A stretch of 64,000 nucleotides of DNA from Mastigias papua (Eukaryota; Cnidaria; Scyphozoa; Rhizostomeae; Mastigiidae), in NCBI GenBank assembly GCA_964019165.1, contig OZ025282.1:9458229-9522228 (forward strand), given 5' to 3'. Made by a program: the position numbers and the translations under genes. Under the pieces are notes generated by a model that was given only the letters and a program-made list of their open reading frames with translations, was not told where the DNA came from and searched no databases. How positions within the stretch are numbered: the first letter of the stretch is position 1; each line of letters starts with the position of its first letter. Of the stretch, positions 49,360 to 60,596 are shown piece by piece.

Positions 49360-51305
49360 TAGCAAGGTGAGATGCAATTTTCAAGTTTTCAAGCTTATAT
49401 TGTTTTCCTATGTTGAACAAACCATTCCTTTGTTCATTACTTAACTGAAATTCATTATCATCTGTTGCATAAATCAGAGACGCCTGCTGAGGAAAGGGTA
49501 GGGAAAAGTATTTCACTGAACACTAAAGGTGTGATTTTAGTGTCATTCTATGTGCGATATTCATTTCTTAATTATTAGGAAATAAACTTATTAGGAAATT
49601 AATTATTAGGAAATCAACTTCAGAAAAGGACAATAGATTTAAGTTTGTGAACATGTTTCAACAACTTAGAAGTATTGTCGTTTTTCTGAAGTTTATTTCT
49701 ACTTTATTATTGCTGAGTAACTTTGGTAGCATTTCTTAGCTGGATTTCATACTGTTCAATCGTCGGAAGCGTGCAACAACGTATTTGATAGCATATTATC
49801 ATATAAAAATCATGGCACTAAATACCCATATGAGTCTTCACTGATTTTTGTCCGTGATTTATATTTCCTCAACAATACATGCAAGGTGTTGTGTTGTGGA
49901 GTGTTGACACAATTTTGTGAAATTTTGCAATTGCACCAACCTCTGGTTTGACGTAGCTGATATAGAACATGAATAAAATGACATAAACATAGGTAAAGCA
50001 CAGCCTCCCTTTATATATTGCATTATAGTTCAATGTTATCAGTGGGGCTCTGCTTGTTATATACTTATAAAGACCTGTTATATTCTGGTTTATGCAAGGT
50101 CTAGTATTAGGTCTCACATACACATTAAAGCAGTTGTCGACACTTGGGCCGTGTAGTGGTGGTCGCCGCTGAACGTTTTCATTGGAGCTTCACCCCAGCT
50201 TCCAGTGGCTTGTTTGTCCCCACCTACTAACAAAGAACCCAAGTCTCAGCCACTGCATCGAAGCCAAAAGCTAACTACCAATCTTTGGAGCACAGAATGA
50301 CACTACAACCGTGCATTCGAGTAACCTGTTATTTTTGCTTAGATACTGTATTGTTCACGGTTTAGGCAGGGGAAGAGTATCGAGTTTGCCCTAACCCTAC
50401 TTATGTACGACTGTTTATACGTGATAGTCTACATTGTGTAACTTTGGGGGCGAATTCAGTTAGGATGCGGCAACGTACCCTTTATGTAATACGTCAAATC
50501 GAAAAAGACTCCAAGATAATGTGAACTATTGTTTATATTACAATGAAACATCATTGGAAATTAAATCGAATGATTCCTTGCATTTTGTAGCTTTGTGTTG
50601 AATCTCAGTTCTAATGCATAAGGATAAGTTGTCGCACCGATGTCCAACAAAAACAAGGAGGTATTACGCACGGATTTGAACTCTAATCTTGCAGCATAGT
50701 ATTACGCAGTATATGAATAAGATGTGTGGAATCTCAAGCATCTATATTAGTCAGTTTTTCAGGCTACGCGTTTAGCTTACTTAGGGAGTGGTCATTATTT
50801 ATGACCATTGTGGGGACTGAAGAGAAAATGATGGGGTAACTTGAAAAAATAAGCTGTGTTAGGTGGGGTAGCAGAATAATCTTTGAACACATGGGGTAGT
50901 GTAAAAACATATACCATGTTTTAGCATATATTCAGCCCTGCTTTGCAGTTTTCCTTTGGTTGGGTAAAGAAAATTTGACTTAAGCAAATGGTGGGGTGGA
51001 TATGTTTTGAGGGCACATAATACCTTCTCTTCAGTCCCCACCCCGGCCATAAAAATAGCCGCTCACTTGGGATGTGAAAGAGTTTGAATTGAAGAGACTT
51101 ACAAGTGACTGAGAGAATGAGGAGGGAGGAACGTCATTTCTAGCCCCCCTTCTGTCGAATTGGTAGAAAAGATTCACTGTTGTTTTCGATACCTTGAAGA
51201 CAATATGTACAAAGCCCTGCCGTCTCAAGAAAAATGTTAAAATCTTTTGAAGAATGCGTCCGCTTAATGAGAGAAAAACAGGCTCTTTAGAATTTTTCTA
51301 CTTAC
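49360..51305. other. Intergenic after IPO11
   Basis: Holds the IPO11 3' UTR and AATAAA (49581-49586). A block near 50145-50300 is possibly repeat-derived. Around 50780-51060 lies a stretch with recurring TGGGGTA/GGTGGGGT motifs, which looks like an old repeat. No gene was recognised. Confidence 0.5.
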
Positions 51306-51378
51306 CTGCTTCTGCCAATAATCCGCGCACCAACTGCTTTTGAATTTCTCGCCAAATTTCTTCCGTAAATCCTTGTCC
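51306..51378 (-). other. Exon-like segment, open in all three frames
   Basis: The minus strand has a good acceptor (tcttctttttag) at 51379 and a GTAAGT donor at 51305, around 73 nt. All three frames are open; the two most protein-like read FTEEIWREIQKQLVRGLL (phase 0 in, 1 out) and KDLRKKFGEKFKSSWCA (phase 2 in, 0 out). No flanking exon was found to decide between them, so the gene is not identified. Confidence 0.35.
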
Positions 51379-54300
51379 CTAAAAAGAAGAAAACAGCTAT
51401 TAGGCAATTGGTCGTTATTAAGGGTATTATTCTAATGAAAGTTTTAACTTGTTTGGCTTTTAGCTTGAATACCCCGGTGTTAAATACGTCATGAGCATAG
51501 ATAGTGAGAAATGAAATTTTGATATTTAACAATATTTTGTCTAATCTTCCGTGGTTCATCATACTCTTCAAGATAGCTATCCCGATTATCCATTTATATC
51601 TTATTTTGGGAAATGAGATCCAGTTTTGCTGCATTCAGCAACTAATTATGCCCGCTACCCCACACTAAAGCTAGGGTTCCCCTTCATTGAACGAGTTAAA
51701 TTTGGCGGTTCCTCCTGTGCTAGCAAAGCCCATAGAGATAAAAGGCAAGGTAGATTCCGTCGTTTTAGAACTTCTCACGAATAAACCAATTTAAATTGAT
51801 TTGATTTTCATTTGCTATGAGTTTTCAAAATGGTCGGTTAATCAAATAATGACATTGAGACGAGGAGAACAATGCCGATCAGCACATCGACTCTGTGTTC
51901 ACTATCGATTTGGTTCAACCTGTTTTGCTTATCTGATTGGCAAGTCTTCTAATTAATTACGACACGGAAAACCGAGACGCAGACTGGAGACACTCTAACC
52001 CTATTACATACTTAACAGCGAACACCGGAGTGGCTCATCGTGTCATCAATTGTATTGTTGTGCTATAACTCTTATAACTCAAACCGCGGGGTTGGGAACG
52101 AGTGAGGGTGTTATGTAAGATCACTAGTGGTCCTAGGCCAGCATTGTGGATGGAAATTTCATGGAAATCTCCACAATAGTGCATGCGTGAAACTTTAGCT
52201 TCTGTTTATGTATGCTGATAAGCTAGAAAATATTCCTTGAAATGTAACAGTATTTTCTGTAGATTAAGCTCATCAGGGCATTTTTGCCCATTGATTCTAT
52301 TAGACAGTACCGTTTGATTCTTTGAATATTAATTCAATTATGTATGCCAACATTTCCAAGACTGGGGAATTCTTCCCCTAAGGGGGAAAATTGCCATTAT
52401 CAATCACAAAAGTGTGTTTTTACTCTAAACCAAGACTATCATGGCATTTTTAGCAGAACTGCTTCTGCTTTTTTGTGATAAATTGGGCTTTCCTCTAAAT
52501 TTTATGCTGTAATAAAATAAGCATTATTTTTGGATGGTGGACTGATGTCTATTGAAGTCAGCTTGTATCAATCCAAAACCAGTTGCGATCTATATTGGTG
52601 ATAGAAATCTCTTTCAACGCATTTCGGAAAATGGACCAAAACTAGGAACGTTGGGAAACGGGAATTTACGCAGTTAACTTTTTATACTTCTTGGCTACAG
52701 TCGTTATGTTATACTAATCAACTCTTTCTGTTTTATGTTTTGTAATGACGCCATGTATACTTGATGTTCACTTAAGGGATTTGGTGGGTGAAACACGCCC
52801 ATATTCCCAAACAGTTGACAAAGTTTTGAAATGTTAGAAGCTAGCTGCTTGCTACATCTATCGAATTGGAAGAGCTTGATTCACTTTTAAATATACAACG
52901 TAAGAGCAAATATAAACATCTATAATATGTATGATTAGATTAAATGTAGGTAATTAATCATTTTGAGATCATAAGTATCGTGGCTTTTTAGGTTGATATC
53001 CATAGATAGTGTAAAATTGCACCATTCGAACAGAAAGCTTAAGGGAGATTTTTCAATCTTCATCGAATTAACACTGAAGTTTCACCAGAATTATGCAAGA
53101 AAACTTGACCATAAAATTTGAACGCACCTCCCCCAAGGCCTAAAGTATCAACACGCCCCTGGATACAGATATACAATAAATTCCCGCTCATAAGAACATT
53201 GGGTTTTGAAGTGAACCTGTTTATGATTTCATGTGGTGAGATGGTTCCAACAATCAGGGTGCGGGTTCTTCACACTAATCTTATCCATGCAGATTTTACC
53301 TGTCACAGTCATGTATGTAATGTTTTTGGAGCATACAGAAAAGGGGTTGATTGGCAAACAGGTTGACTTTATTTCTTAGTGGATACAGAATGAAACCATT
53401 TGCAAGAACCTAGTTGGAATATCAAGCTGAAAAGATTCTAATTATTTGAAATCAACGTGGGATCTGACTAGATGAAAGTTGTCCTCTTTGGTTTTTACTG
53501 TACATCACTGACCATATAGATAATTCTAACATCTATTGATTCACATGATCTTACCCAATAATCAATTAGAATATTACTGGTTATATTTGCTTTGAACGCA
53601 CTTCGAAGAGCTGGACAAGAAATGGAGGGGTATAGGGACCATGCCCCCCTAGGCAAATTTTTGGAACCTTGCCCTTTTGCTATAACTTCGAGCGCAACTC
53701 CCAAATATCATGCTTACCACTGGCGATTAAAAATTTTGATATTTTCGTGACTGTTATGCTATAAAGTAGAGCGCTTGGAGGAAAATGTTTTTGAAGAGAT
53801 ACCTTTCAATTAGATTTTATAGGGGTCCTGATGATAATCTTTCGCCAAAATTGGGGCAGTTACCTCCCCCTCCCTCCATTCCTCACCATGGTCATTCCAA
53901 AGGAGAATATACCCTATATAGCCTTTTATCAGAAAGTTGTCTTCGATTTCCGAAGTGAGAGAATAATAACTCGTAAATCCTCTAAACCCGTCATGAGATA
54001 CGTAGCATTATTGAACAAAAAACCTGGAATAGCTGCTTCTATCCACAAAGTTTGCCTCATTGATAAAAAGATGACTTAAATCTACGGTGGTAAGTGAACA
54101 TAAAGTTCCCATGCATGGAGCTTGTCGGTATGAATGCACTCATTTTCTAGATTATGAAGTCATTGTGCTTGATCAAGCATAGATTATTACGGTTGACAAA
54201 TTTGCTGATAAATGTAATGGAAGATGTCTGTTACCTAAACTAATTTGTAGCGATGTGTATTAGCGTTTTTCTCATTCGCTATCTTGGTTTATAATCCCAT

Positions 54301-56683
54301 TACAAACAGTAGCCATAAGCAAAGAAGACTTGTCCTAGACAAGCTTATTCGATTTGTCCTGTTTATTGGTTGGAGCTCCTGTTTTCATTTCCAATTACTA
54401 TTGATTTTATTATTTCTGTATGATCGTTTGTTATCAAAAATTGGGCCTTTTAGTGTTCGTAAGATGTAGAAATTGGGTGGAATTTGGGAAATCCAAATAT
54501 CCTTCGTAATTTGATATTGATTTGGAAGCAAAGACTCATACAGAACGGGGGAATGAGCACGATCGTTCCCTACCCTCTGTCCGCTGTTGCAAAGGAGGCC
54601 AAATGCACCCTTTTGAGTAACGCCATCATCATCTCAAAACTTAGGGCCATTATTTCAAATTTTCAGTTATAAGCGAATAGCATGCATGTATTGTTTTGAT
54701 GTAATTTAACTTTGATTTGCACAGCCTACTTAAAGAAGTCAGTGAACATTCATATGCCATTACTATAGTTAGTCTCATATTTCTTTGTATCAGAACATGC
54801 TCTTGAATATAAAATTATAAAATCTATTCATGAAATTCATATTGCACATGATGTGGCATAGACATAATATTTTAGTTGCCCTATAAGCAGAGTTCGCCCC
54901 CTTGTTCCTTTTCCTGTGAAGGCATCCCTTCATGGAAGTGGGCTATTTCCCTTTTAAAGGAATGTTATCACCTTTCAGTGGATTCGAAGTAAAAGAAGTA
55001 TCTAAGTTGCCAGGCAGAAAATAGAAGTTTGCAAATTATAATCATATCATCAAGACTTTGTTTGTTAAAAGACTAGAGTTTATTCCAGTTATATAACTTT
55101 ACCACAGGTGTTCATAGCTATTTGGAATGGATGGCCAACAAACTTGAAACGGGTTGTCCTATTCTTTCTAATGAGGGCCTCCTCTCTATTGAACATTCCC
55201 TGTGCTCAATAAAGAGAATTCGGTGTGTCCGACTATCAAGTGTCGGTATCCAAGAACGGTCTGGGATCACAATTGCAGTTTGGCTAGTAAAGCAATAGGC
55301 CCTCTTTTGGGTGTGCTAGCGTTGGCAAGCTGCTCGCCCACTGGCCTATGAAATGGCTCTTTATGTAGTCTTTCGCTAGCACTTTCAATTGATTTTCACA
55401 AAGCCTGCTAATTGGAGAGTATGGGACTTTATTCAATTCACTTAGCAAAATCATAAAGTGCCCTTCGCCATTTATTTTGAAATAGAGTAAGTTTTCTTGC
55501 ACTCAATATCTTCCGACATAGATCCAGGGATCATCTTTTTTCACAAGGCCAATTGTAAACCCAACTAACTCTAAATTGTATCCCTGTATAAATAGTTTGA
55601 AGTGAAAATGAAAAATGAGAAGGGTGGCACCGTGAATTTTCCGATGGGGGGCTAACTCTTTCGACGGAGGGGCAGAGATATGGTTAACAGGGTACTGGAA
55701 TTTCTAAAATAACTCCGAGTGGCCTATGCGCCCCTCCAAGAGAGTTGCAAACCTCCGCCTTTGCCCCCAAGGAGGCGGCCTCAGGGACTTTAGCTAGTGA
55801 AAGTGGAAGGAGAAAGTTCTATGAAGTTACATGCCATAAAAAATGTGCCGATGTTATTTTATTTTCTTCAAGGTGCCGTTTCTCCACATTACCCTTTTAG
55901 GTAGGCCCTTCGTATTCCAGTCTTGTCTTAGCAAAGTCCTTAGCGACAGCGTCCTTGTGACCACGAGATCTCGCATTGATTTTTGAAAATCGCACTTTTT
56001 TCGCAATGAGTAGTCGCGTACACTTTCGTGTCTGTAGCAAACTTTACTTCGTAGTCCTCTGCTTGGAATCAGTTTACAACTTTTGTGTTCGAGGTCTCTG
56101 GTGGAAAATATATTTAGACCTTTTTCTAACCATCCACTCGTTAACTATCCACTTCTTATCAGTCCCGCCCCTTGAGCCTCAGGAACCAATCTCAATATAA
56201 GACCGATGGCTGTCACCAAGTTGCAGACTTTACTATCGATAGCAGATGAACAGCGCCCAGAAAAGTCAGCCATACATTACCACTTACCTTATGCCATTGT
56301 TTTGTGATTTATTTTGTTTTATTCCCATTAATACTTATTTAAATGCAGTTTCATAATAAGTGCTTTATAAGCCAGGTAGTACTCACATTTGCAAAACCAT
56401 AAGGAGTAATGTGAATATTTCGATTAGAACGATGACGTTTTGTTAAGTTGAATCTTCACATGTATATACAGATTCAGCAATACTTGTATTTGATGATTTT
56501 CAGTTATTCATGATTGCTCATCTTGAGACACCTATATGACACTAAATATTTTGATCCTTAAGTATAGGCCTATCTTAAACGAAAACTGAAAAAGCTAAGG
56601 AAATTTTTGAGTACTCACTTGCAGCGGGTCTATTCTTGTTCGTGAAAATCTATTTTAACAAGAATTATTTTCGTTCATTTCTA
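51379..56683. other. Gene-poor stretch, 51.4-56.7 kb
   Basis: Only short random open frames were seen. Around 55620-55790 and 53100-53160 are G/C-rich patches (GGGGGGCTAACTC, GCCCCTCCAAG, ACACGCCCCTGG) that look like parts of old dispersed repeats. No exon, RNA gene or intact mobile element was recognised. Confidence 0.45.
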
Positions 56684-56889
56684 GCTGATTTGTGCTTTTT
56701 GCCCGTCTATGAAGAGTTATCAAGACCATTTAATTGTTACTCAATGTTCAATTGTGTCGTGGGTCCAAGTAATGGTACAGATTTTGACACTAATGATGGA
56801 AATCCTTCGACGTTGTCAAATGTCGCTTTCCGCATTTCTTTCTTGTACCTACTTAGCTCCTACAAAATTCGAAACATTTTTAGTGCATA
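56684..56889 (+). other. Ambiguous coding-like stretch
   Basis: After an acceptor-like tttctag two plus-strand frames are open for about 65 codons, one reading VMVQILTLMMEILRRC, the other LCFLPVYEELSRPFNC. Neither matches a family I know and no good donor follows. Confidence 0.2.
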
Positions 56890-57080
56890 AGTGCATATTC
56901 GCATAATTTTCCTACCGGATTGCCGGAGCAAGCATGATATGAAGGAAGCAGTGCCACTTGCTCATCGTTAGGAGGGGCAGAGGGAGCAGAAGTGCCCGAA
57001 GTGCCCTTTTCAAGAGATTAGTATATAGTAAAGACAAAAGGAGTTTGCAGAGATTGAAAGGTGAAAATTCGAGTAGATGA

Positions 57081-57236
57081 ATGACCCGAGCGGGACTCGA
57101 ACTCATGATCCTCGATTTTTTACGTCGAATGCTTTACCGCTGAGTTCGTAACGCGCGAATTTTTACTCTCAGTAACAGAGCACTCGACGTAGCATGTACA
57201 GGGTCGCGAGTTCGAATCCTGTTCGGGTCATTCATT
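57081..57236. mobile_element. Two tRNA-like units in inverted orientation
   Basis: The left unit (minus) reads ACTCAGCGGTAAAGC (A box-like), then GAGTTCGAGTCCCGCTCGG (B box-like) and GGTCATTC. The right unit (plus) reads CTCAGTAACAGAGCACTCGA, then GAGTTCGAATCCTGTTCGG and GGTCATTC. The two therefore form a large palindrome with GAATGACCCG...CGGGTCATTC ends. Neither T-stem nor acceptor stem pairs well enough for a functional tRNA, so head-to-head tRNA-derived SINEs, or a MITE built from them, are more likely. Confidence 0.6.
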
Positions 57237-57600
57237 TTCTGACACTTTTTCTGCATAACGGTACTGTATGTGCTAAATAGAATCATTTTTATTTAGAGAT
57301 GAAAAAACTGCAACGTCTAATCATACCATGTTTGGAAATATCCACAAGAAAAATACCCAATTAAGTAGACGTTAGGTCGAATGCTGATGAATTTTCCGAA
57401 GGGAGAGAAACTGAAGTGTAATTATTTCGGAAAATACTAATAAACCAGCAATTTACTACAATTATCTTATATTTTTTCGAAGATTGTATGTGCTTCGCAA
57501 ACATGGATAATCAATGTTATTCAACTGCTTTGTCCACACCACGGGTAGCATACCCTAGGGGTAAGAGTCCTGCATTTGGAGATGTCCTTTATATCTTTCA

Positions 57601-58183
57601 GCTCCCCTTGACGTTTGATGACTGTGCTTTACTTTACACTGGGAGCTATCTAGCGTGAACTCCACAAACCTTTGGATAGGCCCTATTAAGAACATACTGT
57701 TGAAAGCAAAATCTTTTGAGGGAAATTTTGACAATGGATTTATAAATCATATCGTGTATTGGTTAGATAAAATACCAATCAATTTGGCTTACGTAACAGA
57801 ACGTCTCCTAATTTCTTCTACTTTAGGAAGATCTAAGATTGTTGGTTTGCAAGTTTTCGGCGCCTTCATGCTTAGAATGGTCAATAGACTTGAGTCGACG
57901 TAATCATTCATGGGCTCTTTTATCTCTCCATATTCATGGACCGAATTCGTCGTTTAATCCTCATTTGATAGGAGCTCTTAGAACATTTGTCTTGCTGTTA
58001 TGTAGGGATGATACACTGAAATTTTCCCAAAGTTCTATGAATAATTCTAGCCCCTTAATTGACATGGTCTGCAAGATAATTCGTTTCAATGAGTCACTTA
58101 ACACCACAGGCTCCCACTGGCGTCCATTTTTATCATTCTTAACAAACGTGATTCTTCGTTTCCAAAGTGCGTCATTAGAATAG
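57601..58183 (+). pseudogene. Coding-like region with frame changes, family unknown
   Basis: After an acceptor-like atctttcag at 57600 the plus strand reads LPLTFDDCALLYTGS in one frame. It then reads WLDKIPINLAYVTERLLI and IVGLQVFGAFMLRMVNRL in a second, and NHSWALLSLHIHGPNSS, IGALRTFVLLLCRDDTL and SHWRPFLSFLTNVILRF to a stop in a third. The pieces abut rather than being separated by introns. This suggests a helical protein broken by two indels (pseudogene), or assembly errors. I do not recognise the protein. Confidence 0.35.
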
Positions 58184-60481
58184 TGATGTTTGGGGGTCTG
58201 TTCTTATGAATGAAATGATAAGTGCAACTGCCTGAAATAAAAAGACAATCGTACTTGAATCCTGACAGTTGAAAAGGAGGACATTGTGACGTTCTGTGTA
58301 GGATTTGAAGGCGACGATTGTTGCCAAAGCCGAAATGGGCATCAAATGATATCTCATCTGCACGTTTTTTTTATAAGGAAACTATCCCAATGATTGGTTT
58401 TTGAAATGCCTTAATCTTTTAGTCACATTTTAGTACTAAGAATTCTTTAATAGTTCCTCAGTTTTAACTCCACACTTGGTGTTACGGACATTGTAAAGGT
58501 CCAAAAGACTTTTGGCATTGATTGTAAGTTTCTTATAAAGTGCGTGTAGCCTGAAAAACGACTCTACCACACTAGTGCAATTTCAAACATAAAACTACGG
58601 GAAAGCTGCAATTGCGTTCTATTGTTGAGTAAACAATGTAAGAATACATATATCCAATATAGTAGAAGGAGATTTCATTCTGAGGCAAGAATCACAACGT
58701 TGATCCATTTATTTGTAATAAGAGATGAGCTGGGACCTTTCCCTGAGCACGGTATTATAGGATACTGCACTGTTGCTGTCTATAAGATATGTGCAGACTG
58801 CATTAACATACTTCATAGGAGAGACTGAAGAGGGTTTTAATTTGAATATAGAAGTTAAAGGTATTTTCCCATTTGCAGTGAACACAGTACTTGTTATTTT
58901 CCTATATGGAAAAGTGATTTATAAAGAGTAGTGCTCTACTGTTAGAAAAAGTGAGAAAGCTCAATAATGGATTTTTTAGCCCTAAGAAAGTCGATAACTT
59001 CATATAGATTTAAAAGCCCAATTTTGGTGAGTCCAACATCTCTTTGATAACATTTGTATTGATTTCCTGTATTCATCTATATAATCAAATGTTGTGTTTC
59101 TGTGGTATTTGCTAGTGTCTGTAACATTTTAGTGTTACACAAATTTTACCATTCTTGCTTAGAAACCTTTAAGATATTGAGTATTGAAATCATCAAAAAA
59201 GCCTCACTACTGGGCCAAAGAAAACTTTCTTATATAGAATGCTTGTAATGACCTGTACATTTCATACTGTCACATGTCATTTCACTTCTAGGTGAACTAT
59301 TATGTCCCTCTGTGCTTTGCGTGAAAGAATTAATAGTTCGTTGTGGACGTTATACACGGTCATGTAGTTACAGAAAATCTAAAATTTTACATAATGAGTC
59401 ATTGTCATGGATCTTTTTCATAAATGTCATGACACAGACATTGGAAGATTCTATTTTGGATCTTTGTAACCATTTTCACCAGGGGTTTTGAATGCTAAGC
59501 GTGCGCTCTGGCATTTTACTGTTGTCTATCCAATTATGCCTTTTTTGGAGAATGTCCAAGTGGTCTCCTTTGCTTTAATGCCAAGTAGTGCTCCTAGAGC
59601 TGGACCATAACATAGCTTGAATACACGCCACTGAACAGACAAACTTGCTGGTGAACCAAATTCTTGTGTTTCAAAATGATCTTATGACTGCTTGGGAGTT
59701 TCGTTGATTCTTTAGAATTGTCCAGTGTTGAGCCAAAGGATTTAAGAGTGAATTTTGACAAATATACTAACAGTATCTGCAAAGGAGATGTATGGACAAG
59801 ACATTAAGTATAGCGTTTTAAGTCTCTTAATTTCGCCGTTTCTTTAGAGGCCCACCACTTAGCGCCACTAATTCCAAAAAGTTAAGCTTCTAGCTTGAAT
59901 TTTGTCTGTGGACGTCAGTTTGTGGATCAGACATTCCATGAGAAGAAAACAAGCCCAAATATGCACTCAAGAGCTACAGAAGGCGTCACTGAAATCTTGA
60001 CGCGAGAGCGAACTTGTGGGAAGAAAGAAAAGCGATAGGGTGAAGGTTATCATTCAAACCATTTGTCTCATTATTCCATTACATGGATCGAGAGGCGCCA
60101 CAACCATGGATGAATTCAGTCAGTCGTAGTTACAGTGCAATTCATTTGAAAACCTACGGAGACGGGCTACAAGTGTCGGTGGCAAGCAAAGCTGTAGGCT
60201 TTCGCAGATCAGCAATGGTGACGCGCTTTAAGTCTGTTCGGTCCACGGACCTGTTGTAAATAGCTCACAATGAGGGCGTTATTATTGCACTGATCCCTAG
60301 CTAATACGTCATAATCGGATTGGACTATCGACTGTGTCTGTCGTTTAAAGCTAGGTAAGTCGGAATCTGTCCATTGAGCTGCCACTGTTCATTACAGCAG
60401 CAACTAGCGCCAATCTCTCCAAGGGTATCTCAACTGATACATTCAAACGAGTCAAAAGTTATCAATATTATACGATATAGT
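58184..60481. other. Intergenic, 58.2-60.5 kb
   Basis: Contains copy 2 of dispersed repeat family B (58345-58540) and otherwise nothing recognised. From about 60000 onward the sequence is less AT-rich, as expected for the promoter and 5' UTR of the TIMP-like gene; no TATA box was identified. Confidence 0.5.
58345..58540 (+). repeat. Dispersed repeat family B, copy 2
   Basis: Aligns with 7950-8165 from the CATCTGCACGTTTTT start to the GTAAGTTTC end, with scattered indels. It is non-coding and its ends are not flanked by obvious duplications. Confidence 0.55.
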
Positions 60482-60596
60482 ATGGAGTGTGCCTACAAAG
60501 CGATGTTTGCAGTAGCACTTCTGTGGATTGCCCGCTGCCAAGCATGTCGATGCGTCGAGAAGCCACTGCATGAGGCGTTTTGCGATGCCGATTTTG
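60482..60596 (+). CDS. TIMP: TIMP-like metalloproteinase inhibitor, first exon (partial)
   Basis: The ATG at 60482 opens MECAYKAMFAVALLWIARCQ, a secretion signal with likely cleavage after Ala21. The mature start is Cys-Arg-Cys, followed by VEKPLHEAFCDADF and a GTAAGC donor at 60597 (phase 1). This fits the TIMP N-terminal pattern C-x-C...H-x-x-F-C-x-A-D-(F/V/L), and vertebrate TIMP exon 1 ends at the same place. The free alpha-amino group and carbonyl of the first mature cysteine chelate the catalytic zinc of matrix metalloproteinases in known TIMPs; the mature Cys at position 22 is therefore the key residue. No second exon was found in the remaining 3.4 kb, so the gene continues outside the window. 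The call rests on 38 residues. Confidence 0.72.

Noticed and set aside
50145..50300. Possible third copy of the SINE family (GTCCCCACCTACTAACAAA)
   Set aside because: Only a short stretch resembles the family and the rest does not align by eye.
57545..57590. tRNA-like GGTAGCATACCCTAGGGGTAAGAG
   Set aside because: No B box follows and the arms do not pair.
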